Notes under the pieces: model-generated | What the model was told of the DNA's origin: nothing | What the model saw: the letters and a program-made list of their open reading frames with translations, nothing else | The model's database searches: none | Shown here: one piece after another, positions 43,283 through 55,500 of the stretch | Layout of the letters: every line of letters begins with the position of its first letter | How positions within the stretch are numbered: position 1 is the stretch's first letter | Position numbers and translations under genes: made by a program | Source of the DNA: Macrostomum hystrix | Lineage: Eukaryota > Platyhelminthes > Macrostomidae | Direction of reading: 5' to 3' | NCBI GenBank assembly: GCA_950097015.1 | Contig: CATNEN010000002.1 | Location: forward strand, 7,282,501-7,346,500 | DNA: 64,000 nucleotides

Positions 43283-45307
43283 TCTCCTAGACATGCAGGG
43301 GTAAGTATTTTACTGCAACTGGAGGACTAAGCCAAGTCATTTAAACTAAGATAACTTATTTACCGCATCAAAAGGATGCGGTTCCTGGCTTCTAATTGTC
43401 ATGCACTCACATTTTGCTGTCAGTAGCAAGATGCGCTTGTTTGATGTTATAGTGATGCCAGACACATTTTGTTTTCCCAGGACTTCAGCCTAATATGGCT
43501 GAAGGTATTCCAGCGCCCATGCAGCGGGACTTTTACCTGGAATCCCCACATTCAGCATTTGCTAAATTCTGAAATGAAAGAGGGAAAATATGAGGGTAGG
43601 TAAGTCTGCCGCAATGTTTTCACAGACTATTTTGTCCAGAAATATTTAAGTGTCCATGTGGCTTAGCCGAGGGCATGACTGAGTTTCAAACGGCAGCGAT
43701 TCGGAAACTTTTAGAAATTATTGCCTTAAAAAGAAAAAAGTTGTTTACCACGGGTTTACCAGAGGATGCGACTTTTAAAAGCAGAAAAAATTCCAGATTT
43801 TAGAGCAATGGCAAGGGTAGCAACAGTTGAATTTACAGGCTTTAGTTGCTGGGCCAGGAAAATCTGAAAACCTGTCCGAGACAACGAGTCGACATAAAAA
43901 CTTTTATTTGAGCGACAAATAATCATAAGAAATGAGTTCACTGAACTGGCTGTTCTCAATCTAAACACCAATTATCAGCCCCTGACTTCCTGTTATGAAT
44001 GGTCGTAAATTGCAGAATTAGACCAATTTCAATCATGCGGACTAAGGGATACAAATTGTTCCAGTGGAGTCAGCAATCGAACCCCTGACCTCTAGGTCGT
44101 GACTCCGACTGCGCAATTTGCAGCATCCCAGACTATTGGACAAGAAGTCGGTAGTATCCGAATTCAAACTTTTTTTTCTCGTCATGGCAGCCATAACCGT
44201 AGCAGATGGGTCCCAATCAAATTTGGGTGCCGCTGCACTTGGAAGGCCTTGGTACAGTCATCCATCATTGCATGCAGTCTAATATTCTGAAATCCATCTG
44301 CTTCTTTAGTAGGCTAGGCTTATGATTGTGCGCGAGCATCTGTGCTAAAGTTGGAATGCGCCCCATCACCTGGCCAATATGCCTAAAATGGGTCAGTCGC
44401 CGAGAAAGCAGTGATGGGGCGGAGACTGCATGCAATAATCTGGTGTGCAGCAGGATTGGGTTCCAGAATGGGCAGAATGGGCCTCCGTAGATCACGTTTT
44501 TATAATTTGCGTCACAGTTCCAAGGTACACTATGTAGCAGCGCTGTTTGTAGATTCTGTGTTTGGCCTTTTATGACACAACAGCCGCCGGATCCCAGTGC
44601 GACCTGGGTACATTGTGCGAGTCAACGTGTATTGCTTTGTCAAATCTTGTCAGTTATTTTAGAAATTCAAATCAGTAATACTTAAATACGTAATCAATCA
44701 ATAACTCAAGCATGTACTTCTCTAGCTCTGCGCCCAGTCGGCAACATTTACGTGCAGAAGAAATCAATTTCGCTCGTAAATACATTTGTTTAGAAAATGA
44801 AAAAATGTGGGGTAAAAGTTCGACCTTTAGCCGCGACGCTATCGCTGTGCAGGAGCCGAAATCTGCAAATACGAGCTCGTACCATACAAGGCTATGCACC
44901 AGGCAAATCATTCAGCATATGCCCACACATCGAATTATTTGCTATTTTAAAGTGACTCTTTTAACTAAATATTACAGATGTGGATGGCTTCAGCTCTGAA
45001 TTGCGTTTCATGCCTAGCCTCGCAAATATCCCAGAACTAGTGTAGTGAAACTCCTGCGCAATTTCCCCTTGCCCACAACCCCATCCCATCTGTCCCTCCT
45101 CTAGCTGATCCACCAATGTTTCAAGTTGGCCTTCCGTCTGCAGTGGCAGATCAACAATCTAGTCCGTATGGTTATTATTCTGTGCAATGGGCTGCTGCTA
45201 ACACTTCTGGCGTAGTTCATTGATGAAATTTAAGCCACCTCTGTTTCTAAGCAAAATTCGGAATTCGGAATTTCAATTTGAATCTAGAATTGTCTAAATT
45301 CGCCATA
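43283..45307. other. Intergenic, no gene seen
   Basis: No supported gene. 44060-44115 on the minus strand contains a B-box-like 'ggggttcgattgc' and is probably a SINE head. 44725-44757 shares about 30 bp (ctgcgcccagtc-ggcaacat) with 45884-45917, so a small dispersed repeat flanks the array at 45.3 kb. Confidence 0.35.
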
Positions 45308-45715
45308 GGAACAGGTGAATCCCTATTGCTTCAGTGGTAATCACAGGTGAATCCCTATTACTTCAGTGGTAATCACAGGTGAATCCCTATTGCTTCAGTT
45401 GTAATCACAGGTGAATCCCTGATGCTTCAGTGGTAATCACAGCTGAATCCCTATTGCTTCAGTGGTAATCACAGGTGAATCCCTATTGCTTCAGTGGTAA
45501 TCACAGGTGAATCCCTATTGCTTCAGTGGTAATCACAGGTGAATCCCTATTGCTTCAGTGGTAATCACAGGTGAATCCCTATTGCTTCAGTGGTAATCAC
45601 AGGTGAATCCCTATTGCTTCAGTGGTAATCACAGGTGAATCCCTATTGCTTCAGTGGTAATCACAGGTGAATCCCTATTGCTTCAGTGGTAATCACAGGC
45701 GAATCCCTGATACTT
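45308..45715. repeat. Minisatellite, 32-bp unit, about 13 copies
   Basis: Units contain 'aggtgaatccctattgcttc' followed by agtggtaatcac; the last units are diverged. Confidence 0.95.
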
Positions 45716-46573
45716 CATTGGGGTCTCAGGTGAATCCCAGATTGCTTTAGTGGGGTCACAGGTATGTTTTTCGACCTTTAAATGATCATATCGCTTCAGG
45801 CCATGCAAAATTGTTTCTACTCGTATATTCAATATAAAAATGACTTCTTAAGGTACATATAAAAAACATCCCATCTAAGCACTGCGCCCAGTCTGCAACA
45901 TCTTTCTGCTGCAGACGAAACAGGGCAAGGTGAAAGTTTAGCACTGAACAGCGGCTGCAGGGCCGTGGCTGACTGACTGGCTGATCCACAACTGGCTCTG
46001 CTTTGGACATCGGTGAAACTGGGACACAGAAGAGAGGCAGATTATGCATCTGCAAATCCTTCAGGCGCCTCTGCTGCCTTCCTTCCGGGAAGAGGGGGGC
46101 ATTTTTAACTGCGTTGCCGACTTTCTCTCCCCTCTGTTTCGTTTCGCGGGTTGGGGTGTTGTGGCCGCGGTGTACGCGCTGAAGCTCCCCCAGGTGCGGA
46201 GGCTGCGGAAAGATCAGCCAGGTAAAGAGAATTCGGAGGGCCATAGAATCTCTAGAGTGGAAGCAAATTGTTTGGGAAAGTCTCGGACACAGCCAGTTGG
46301 GATTGCGAAGATAGAAATTGCCCGCATCAGAATTCGACTTCCCCTCTGCCGCTCCGCCACCCACCCCTTCCTCCGAGCCCCCAGAAATCTTCCCAAATCC
46401 CGAGGACGTTGGTTGCAAAGTCTTCTTGCGCACATATTCCATAGGACAGATTTTCTGCTGCAATGTGCCGCTAATCTTAGATGCGAAAGCACTGAAAGCC
46501 CTTGCTATCTTGTGGATCCCATCTAGCGGGAAGCCTTCATCATCGGTTGTTGAAGGAGATCAAGCTCTAAATA
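45716..46573. other. Upstream region of the collagen IV gene
   Basis: Positions 46000-46560 are GC-richer than the surroundings and may hold the promoter and 5' UTR. No TATA box is apparent. Frames on both strands (for example 45786-46463, minus) show no collagen repeats or other domain, so no divergent collagen partner starts here. Confidence 0.4.
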
Positions 46574-49500
46574 ATGTTACTCAGGTGAGTTTGTAGCTTC
46601 TTTCATTTTGCTGCTTTATTAAAGTTTCATTTTGAAATCAACTTCTGGCTCTGCAGGTCCCAGTTGAGTTCATTCCTCTGCCTGGCAGTGCTTGTTGGCT
46701 GCTCATATGGCCAGGTAATTGTTCTGCATGATCTCTATTAGCTTCTGCCATGATTGGTCATTCTGGAAATTGTCCTCCGTGCTGTTCGCGTCATTTCAGG
46801 CCAAGAACTGCAGCTCCGTGTGCCTCAACGTCAACTGCCGGTGTGACAAGGGCGAGCGGGTGAGACCTTTTCAATAATTATAACCCAAGCTGAACCAATT
46901 GTGACCCAAGCTGAACCAATTATAACCCAAGCTGAACCAATTGTGACCCAAGCTGAACCAATTATGACCCAAGCTGAACCAATTGTGACCCAAGCTGAAC
47001 CAATTATGACCCAAACTGAACCAATTGTGACCCAAGCTGAACCAATTATGACCCAAGCTGAACCAATTGTGACCCAAGCTGAACCAATTGTGATCCAAGC
47101 TGAACCATAATGACCCAATCTGACCCCCAATGACTCAACCTGACTCATAATGACTCAACCTGACCCATAGTGACTCAACCTGACCCATAGTGATTCAACC
47201 AGACCCATAGTGACTCAACCTGACCCATTATGACTTAAACTGACCCATAATGATCCATACTGACTAACTATGACCTAAACTGGTCCATAATAGCTAAAAA
47301 TAATTGACAAAGACGTTGACTGACCCCGAATGGTCTTCGCCGACCCACAATTACCAAAAATGATCGGCGTGGGCCCAAAAGTTTTTGACCCAACCAACCG
47401 GATGAGGATCTACTTAATTTTTTGCGGACATATGCAGCCGATATCTTGGCTAGGATATTTCCATTCGCTATTCAACCGCAAAATCACAATTTCTTCGAAA
47501 TCAGGGTCCCCGAGGTCAACCCGGCTTCGCCGGAGTTCCCGGCAGCGTCGGACCGAGGGGTTCCTCCGGTGCCATCGGCTACACTGGAGAGTCCGGACCT
47601 CAGGGCGCCAAGGGCTCCTTCGGAGAGAAGGGAATCAAGGTGAGCACATTTGAAACTCCCGTCTCACAATGCTATTTCCTCATTCACGATGCCATTTCCT
47701 CATTCACGGTGCCATTCCGTGATCCACGATGCCATTTCCTCTTTCACGATGCCATTTCCTTATCACGATGCCATCTCCTCATTCACGATGCCATCTCCTC
47801 ATTCTCGATGCCATCTCCTCATTCACGATGCCATTTCGTGATCCATGATGCCATTTCCTTATAAGGAAATCCTTACATTTCTGAATGGTCATCGTAAAGT
47901 GTCGCTATAAGACTTAGCCCTAGTAAAGGGCTTGATAGGGGGTCAGTGGCAGAGCGGTTAACGCGTTTGCCTCTCGCACCTCGGTCCCTGAGCTCGATTC
48001 CACGGCGAGGCCACATTTATTTGGGGCGCAGCCGCGGAGAGAAGGCTTGGGGGCTTGCCGTGCAATTTACGCCCTTGAGGGCCAACCTCCATGTCACAGT
48101 GAGAGTGCACACTGCCTGACGATGAGAAAGTCAGGGCAGATGTACACACCTGTGTGAGCGTGTGCCTGCGTACAGTATCTGTGTGCGTGTGTGCTCAGGA
48201 GTCAGCGAAATGGGCAGAATCGCCTCCACGCTGGCTGTGGTTGTAGTGTCACTAAATGATAAGCTATTGTCTGCAGCCCTCCTGCAATTATTATTATGAT
48301 TAATCAGCTTGATTAAAACAAAACTTGTTTCTAAAATGATTTTCAGGGCGACCCTGGTCAGTCCGGCTATCCAGGCACTGCAGGCGAGGATGTGAGTCGG
48401 TGTGAATATTAAAGTCTTAAAGTACTTTTCGTACTTTTGCATTTCAGGAAAAATAAATTCTCTTGCCATTATATTTCTGACCAGGGTCTGCCGGGACTTC
48501 CCGGTGCCAAGGGTGACAAGGGCGATCGCGGCTGCGACGGCGAGCAGGTGAGCTTCGGGAGCACTTTCCCAGGATTATATTTGATTTCACCTGGTCCAAA
48601 TAAAGGTGCGAATTGACTTCGGTTTTCCTTCAGGGTCGAACTGGCGATGTCGGCGACAAAGGCGAGCGCGGATTCGACGGCGACCCGGGCCCAGACGGTC
48701 CGCCAGGCGACAAGGGCGACTCCAGCAGCGCTGCAGTCGGCACGAAGGGCGAGAAGGCGAGTCCTGATGAAAGATTTTTTCCTTAGGATTTCAAAAATTA
48801 GTCTGCTTTTTTTCATTTTTGACCAAAACTTCAGGGCTTCAGGGGCGCCGATGGTAGAAACGGCATCGACGGACCGCCTGGAGCTCAGGGTCCGCGCGGT
48901 GACACGGGCTTCAAAGGCTACCCCGGTCAGCAGGTGAGTAAGCTCTAAACAGTAAACTGTAAACAATAAACTGTAAACTGTAAACAGTAAACTGTAAACT
49001 GTAAACTGTAAACTGTAAACTGTAAACTGTAAACTGTAAACTGTGAATCATTGACTGTTAACTTGAGGGCGAACTCGGCAAACCAGGCGAAAAAGGCAAC
49101 ACCGGTCAACGTGGCGAGAAAGGCGATACTATTCCCGGCTACAAAGGTCAGCAGGGCGACAGCGGCCCGCTCGGAATTCAGTGCTCTACGGTGCAGCTCA
49201 AAGTGCCTAAGGGCTCATTTATGAACATTAACAGGACAATGCAGGGACCAAAGGGTGCCCAAGGCGAGAAGGTGAATTTGTAATTGCTTTGTTCGAAGAG
49301 ATTGAGTCCATCCCTACCTGTCCATCCCTACCTGTCCATCCCTACCTGTCCATCCCTTCCTGTCCATCACTACCTGTCCATCCCTACCTGTCCATCCCTA
49401 CCTGTCCATCCCTACCTTTCCATCCCTTCCTGTCCATCACTACCTGTCCATCCCTTCCTGTCCATCACTACCTGTCCATCCCTTCCTGTCCATCCCTACC

Positions 49501-52500
49501 TGTCCATCCCTACCTGTCCATCCCTTCCTGTCCATCACTACCTGTCCATCCCTACCTGTCCATCCCTACCTGTCCATCCCTACCTTTCCATCCCTTCCTG
49601 TCCATCACTACCTGTCCATCCCTTCCTGTCCATCACTACCTGTCCATCCCTTCCTGTCCATCCCTACCTGTCCATCCCTACCTGTCCATCCCTTCCTGTC
49701 CATCACTACCTGTCCATCCCTACCTGTCCATCCCTACCTGTCCATCCCTACCTTTCCATCCCTTCCTGTCCATCACTACCTGTCCATCCCTTCCTGTCCA
49801 TCACTACCTGTCCATCCCTACCTGTCCATCCCTACCTGTCCATCACTACCTGTCCATCCCTTCCTGTCCATCACTACCTGTCCATCCCTACCTGTCCATC
49901 ACTACCTGTCCATCCCTTCCTGTCCATCCCTTCCTGTCCATCACTACCTGTCCATCCCTTCCTGTCCATCACTACCTGTCCATCCCTACCTGTCCATCCC
50001 TACCTGTCCATCCCTACCTGTCCATCCCTTCCTGTCCATCACTACCTGTCCATCCCTTCCTGTCCATCACTACCTGTCCATCCCTACCTGTCCATCCCTA
50101 CCTGTCCATCACTACCTGTCCATCCCTTCCTGTCCATCCTTTCCTGTCCATCACTACCTGTCCATCCCTTCCTGTCCATCCTTTCCTGTCCATCACTATC
50201 TTCCATCCCTACCTGTCCATCCCAACCTGTCCATCCCTTCCTGTCCATCACTACCTGTCCATCCCTTTCTGTCCATCACTACCGGTCCATCAATACCCAT
50301 CCCTTCCTGTCCATCACTACCTGTCCATCCCTACCTGTCCATCACTACCCGTCCATCTCTACCTATCCATCTCTACCTATCCATCTCTGCCTGTCTATCT
50401 CTACCTGTCCATCTCTACCTGTCAATCTCTACCTATCCATCTCTACCTGTCTATCTCTATCTGTTATTCTTTACCTGTCCATCTTTACCTGTCCATCTCT
50501 ACCTGTCCATCCCTAACGGTCCATCTCTACCTGTCCATCACTACCCGTCCATGAATACTTGTCCATCACTACCTGTCCATATCTACCTATCTATTTCTAC
50601 CTGTCCTTTTCTACCTCTCAATCAATACACTACCTGTCCATCTCTTCTTGTCTATCTGTTTATCTACCTGGATGCAAAATTATCAATTTATCAACGCCAC
50701 CTTGCAGGGAGATAGCGGCGAGCCCGGTGAAAAGGGACCTCCTGGCGAGAAGGGCCAAACCGTAAGAAACCTGAAATCGGTTTATTAAAAAACGCTATTC
50801 TCTCTACTGCTAGTAGATCTGTCAGCATTCTAACTGAAACGTCAAGTGCAAAATAGTCAATTTTTGTCAATCTTCTTTTACTCAAGGGCAAGGACGGAAC
50901 TTCGGGTTCGGACGGACCGCCGGGACCTCCGGGAACTTCCGGTCCGAAGGGACTGGCCGGAGTGAAGGGCGATAAGGGCGACAAAGGAGAAACAGTGAGG
51001 ATTCGATTTGGCAGTTCTCGAATGTTTATGACCTAATTATTTCAATATTTGGCTAACTATTTTCCCAAGCCCGCTTATATACTCGCCACCTATTTCCCAA
51101 CCCTTCCCAAGTCGCAACTTCCCTGACTCGCATTTAGATTAATCAAGCGAGATCCCTATTAATCCCTATTCACAGAGCATAACTTATCCCAAGTGAATCC
51201 CAGCTTAAACTTATATCGAAACTTATCCCCTCCAGATCCAAATTTATTATATCTAAATGACAACTTATTACATTGACATCATGCATTATTGGAATTAGAT
51301 CCCAAATTATCCCATCCGAATCCCAAATTATCCCATCCGAATCTCAAATTATCCCATCCAAATCCCAACTTATCCCATCCAGATCCCAACTTATCCCATC
51401 CAGATCCCAACTTATCCCATCCAGGTCCCAACTTATCCCATTCAGATCCCAACTTATCCCATCCAGATCCCAACTTATCCTATCCAGATCCAAATTGATC
51501 CCACCCAGCTTCAATATCCTAAATTTAGCCCAGCCTATCGCCGTACAAATCCTAAGGGAACAGACGGTCGTCCGGGTCCTGAAGGCGCCAAAGGCCAGCA
51601 GGGCCCGAAGGGCATCAAGGGCGTCCACGGCAAGGACGGCAGCTCCGGCCAGACGGGTCCAAAAGGCTTCTCCGGTCCAGACGGTGTCTGCGCCAACATC
51701 TCCGGCTCAGCCGGCGACAAGGGCAACGACGGCCGGGCTGGCGAGAGCGGCGAGAAGGGCATCGCCGGGCCAGGGGGGCCGCAGGGTCCGAAGGGCCGAC
51801 CTGGACAAACCGGACTGAAGGGCGATCCGGGCAGCGACTGTCGGGACGGTGTCAAAGGCCTGGAAGGCGACAAAGGCGACCCGGGACCGAAGGGCTACAG
51901 GGGCGGGCCGGGCCGGCAGGGCGACCAGGGCGAGAAGGGCGTTCGCGGCGACAAGGGCGATCGCGGCGTTGGACAGAGAGGCGACCCCGGCCCGAAAGGC
52001 ATCTTTGGAGAATTCGGGCGGCAGGTGAGGCTTTTCAGCGGATGCAGAGGATGTACTTTTATGGGAGTGTGGGGTGCGAGGCGGCCGTGCCATGATTGGG
52101 TCTTTGATTTTAAAGGGGTCTGAGCCACCATTGAAGTGTAAATTTGTAGGGGGCTGAGCCACCATTGTGGTGTGATTTTGTAGGGGGCTGAGCCACCATT
52201 GAAGTGTAATTTTGTAGGGGGCTGAGCCACCATTGAAGTGTAATTTTGTAGGGGCTGAGCCACCATTGTGGTGTGATTTTGTAGGGGGCTGAGCCACCAT
52301 TGCGGTGTGATTTTGTAAGGGGCTGAGCCACCATTGCGGTGTGATTTTGTAAGGGGCTGAGCCACTGTTGGGGTGTGATTTTGTAAGGGGCTGAGCCACT
52401 GTTGGTGTGTGATTTTTTAAAGGGCTGAGCCACTGTTGGGGTGTGATTTTGTAAGGGGCTGAGCCACTGTTGGGGTGTGATTTTGTAAGGGGCTGAGCCA

Positions 52501-55500
52501 CTGTTGGTGTGTGATTTTGTAAGGGGCTGAGCCACTGTTGGTGTGTGATTTTTTAAAGGGCTGAGCCACTGTTGGGGTGTGATTTTGTAAGGGGCTGAGC
52601 CACTGTTGGGGTGTGATTTTGTAAGGGGCTGAGCCACTGTTGGTGTGTGATTTTGTAAAGGGCTGAGCCACTGTTGGGGTGTGATTTTGTAGGGGGCTGA
52701 GCCACCATTGAAGTCGCCAAAATCGCCCAAACTGATTGCAGGGCGATCGCGGACCGACTGGTGAGAAGGGCGACAACGGCGACAGTTTGCAGGGCTACGC
52801 TGGGCCGCCCGGCCAGATGGGACCCCTTGGTGATCGGGGGCCGCAGGGCAAGCAAGGACGCGACGGCGACAAAGGCAGCAACGGCAGCCTGGGTTGGTGC
52901 AGCCGCATCACCTGCAGCCAGGGCGAACGTGGCGACCTGGGACCAAAGGGAGACAATGGCGAGAAAGGCGACTTGGGGCCCAGAGGAATAATCGGAGACA
53001 AGGGCGAGAATGGCAGCCGCGGCGTAAAGGGAGAGAAAGGCGACGTCGGACCGCGTGGCTTCCCTGTAAGCATCGGGAAATTTTTCGGCGAATCGGCGAG
53101 AGTCTAAAATTATGCACTTTAATAGTACAATGAAAGATCGAATCTCATATTTTTCAGGGCGAAACCGGCGTTTTTGGCGACAAAGGTAGAAAGGGCTTCC
53201 CGGGTCCGGACACAGTTCTGCAGCTCGATCTATTGAAAGGTGCGAAATCTCATGTGCCAGCGGGATCGGCGTCACAGATTTTTGCAACTGACGACTCATT
53301 ACCCACTCAATTTGCAGGTCAGAAAGGTGAGACTGGCCTGAAGGGCCAGAACGGCACCCTCGGCGACAAGGGCAACAAAGGTATTGATGGCCCTCGTGGG
53401 CGAAAAGGCTACACCGGATTCAAGGGCGAGAAGGCGAGTTTTAAACGGCTTTATCGCCCTACCATGCAGCCTCACCATAAGATCTCATCCTCACAATCAG
53501 ATCCCACCTCATCCTCATAATCAGATCCCATCTCAATCAGATCCCACCTCATCCTCATAATCAGATCCCATCTCAATCAGATCCCATCTCATTCTCATAA
53601 TCAGATCCCATCTCAATCAGATCCCATCTCATCCTCATAATCAGATCCCATCTCATCCTCATAATCAGATCCCATCTCATCCTCACAATCAGATCCCACC
53701 TCATCCTCATAATCAGATCCCATCTCAATCAGATCCCATCTCATCCTCATAATCAGATCCCATCTCAATCAGATCCCATCTCATCCTCATAATCAGATCC
53801 CATCTCAATCAGATCCCATCTCATCCTCATAATCAGATCCCATCTCATCCTCATAATCAGATCCCATCTCATCCTCACAATCAGATCCCACCTCATCCTC
53901 ATAATCAGATCCCATCTCAATCAGATCCCATCTCATCCTCATAATCAGATCCCATCTCAATCAGATCCCATCTTATCCTCATAATCAGATCCCATCTCAT
54001 CCTCATAATCAGATCCTATCTCATCTCATGCCATTGCTTCTCATCTCCCAGGGCATCGATGGAATCCCTGGTCGTGACGGAATCGATGGCGCCAAAGGCG
54101 ACAACGGATCCAAGGGTAGCCAGGGCGAGAAAGGCGAGCCCGGCTTCGCCATGTCCGGAGCCATCGGACGGGCCGGTCCTTCGGGCCGCCCCGGCGACAA
54201 AGGCGAGCCGGGCCTCAAGGGCGCCGACGGACAGAGGGGCGACCGCGGCGACACGGGCGATCTGGGCGAGAAAGGCGAACGAGGCACCGACGGCGTTCGC
54301 GGCGACAAGGGCGAGTCGGGCCTGATGGGTCGGCGAGGCAAAAAGGGCGAGACTGGACCGATTGGTCCCCAGGGTGACAAGGGCGATCTCGGCGATAAAG
54401 GCATTCGCGGCGACAAGGGCAGCCTGGGCGAGGCTGGCTTTGACGGCGAAAAAGGCGCCAACGGCACCAAAGGCGACACTGGTGACAACGGCGAAAAGGG
54501 AAACGCTGGTGTGTACTGAAATGTACAATGTAACGAACAAAAGCCAATGAATGAGTGTGCGTCTGATCAGGTTAAAAATCTCTTATTTATAACTAGCTCG
54601 GCCATAGACTAAACGTTTCTTTAAACTCAGAGTAGAAAAGTCGGCCACAGCCTACGCAAGAGGTAAAGAAATTTGTTCTCATGATCACTGTACGCGTGAG
54701 TGTGTACTCGGACTCAGACTACTAAATTACTGAGCCTAAATAAAAATAGGCTCAGTAAAGTCTTTTGTTGAGGCCAGATCCACGGTCTACTGAACATAAG
54801 GCAATGTGCAGTGCACAATCTACACTTATAAGTTCGATTCTCCCTTCAAGTCACGATTAATTTCGGGACTTGTTGGAGGGTTTGGACAGTAGCGACCGGC
54901 GGAGGTGCACCATATTTCGTGCAATCAAAGCTTGAAATAATAGCTTCGCTCCTGCCTTCTGTGTGCCTGTTCTGCGTTGTGTGAGTTGTGTGCGTTGGCG
55001 CTGGGGCGTGAGGCCTTGCGGGGTGGTTGGGGGCGGGTGTACACCGCCGCGCGCTTTCTGGACTTCCGTCAGCGCGATTGGATAAGTGTACACCCATCAC
55101 CCGCCCCCCCTGAGGACTGATTTCTTATCAGCCTTCCGCCCCCGGCTTGGTCTGCTCTGTGCGTGTGGGGCTGGGGTGGGGGGGCACTGCTGCCTATTCT
55201 GGGTGCCTTTTGCCCTCCCCGGCTGGTCTGTGCTGCTGTGTGTGGTGCCTGCTCAGGGGAGGCGGCGCGATGGGCACTAAGCGCCTAGTTCGCCGGTCTG
55301 GGGGCGTGCCGCTCCGTCGCTTGTGCGACAAGTGCCCCGGGCCCCCCTGCAAATAGATAGATAGATAGATGGGAGAAAAATTGTGCTCAACAGCAAGACA
55401 CTTAAGTTGTTAGTAGCTAGGGCAGAAAGTCCATGGACTGATCGTCAGAGAAACACATACAAGATAAATGAGTTCTTTTTTAGGCTTACTTGGCGAGGTC

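Noticed and set aside
45786-46463. Minus-strand 225-codon ORF upstream of collagen IV
   Set aside because: Tested as a divergent collagen partner or other gene; no Gly-X-Y, no signal peptide, no domain.
47940-48010. Functional tRNA gene
   Set aside because: Only A and B boxes are recognisable; acceptor and anticodon stems do not pair and the same head recurs with a SINE body.
49284-50554. Two 400-codon ORFs rich in Pro, Ser and His
   Set aside because: Lie in collagen intron 9 and follow the 14-bp array period.
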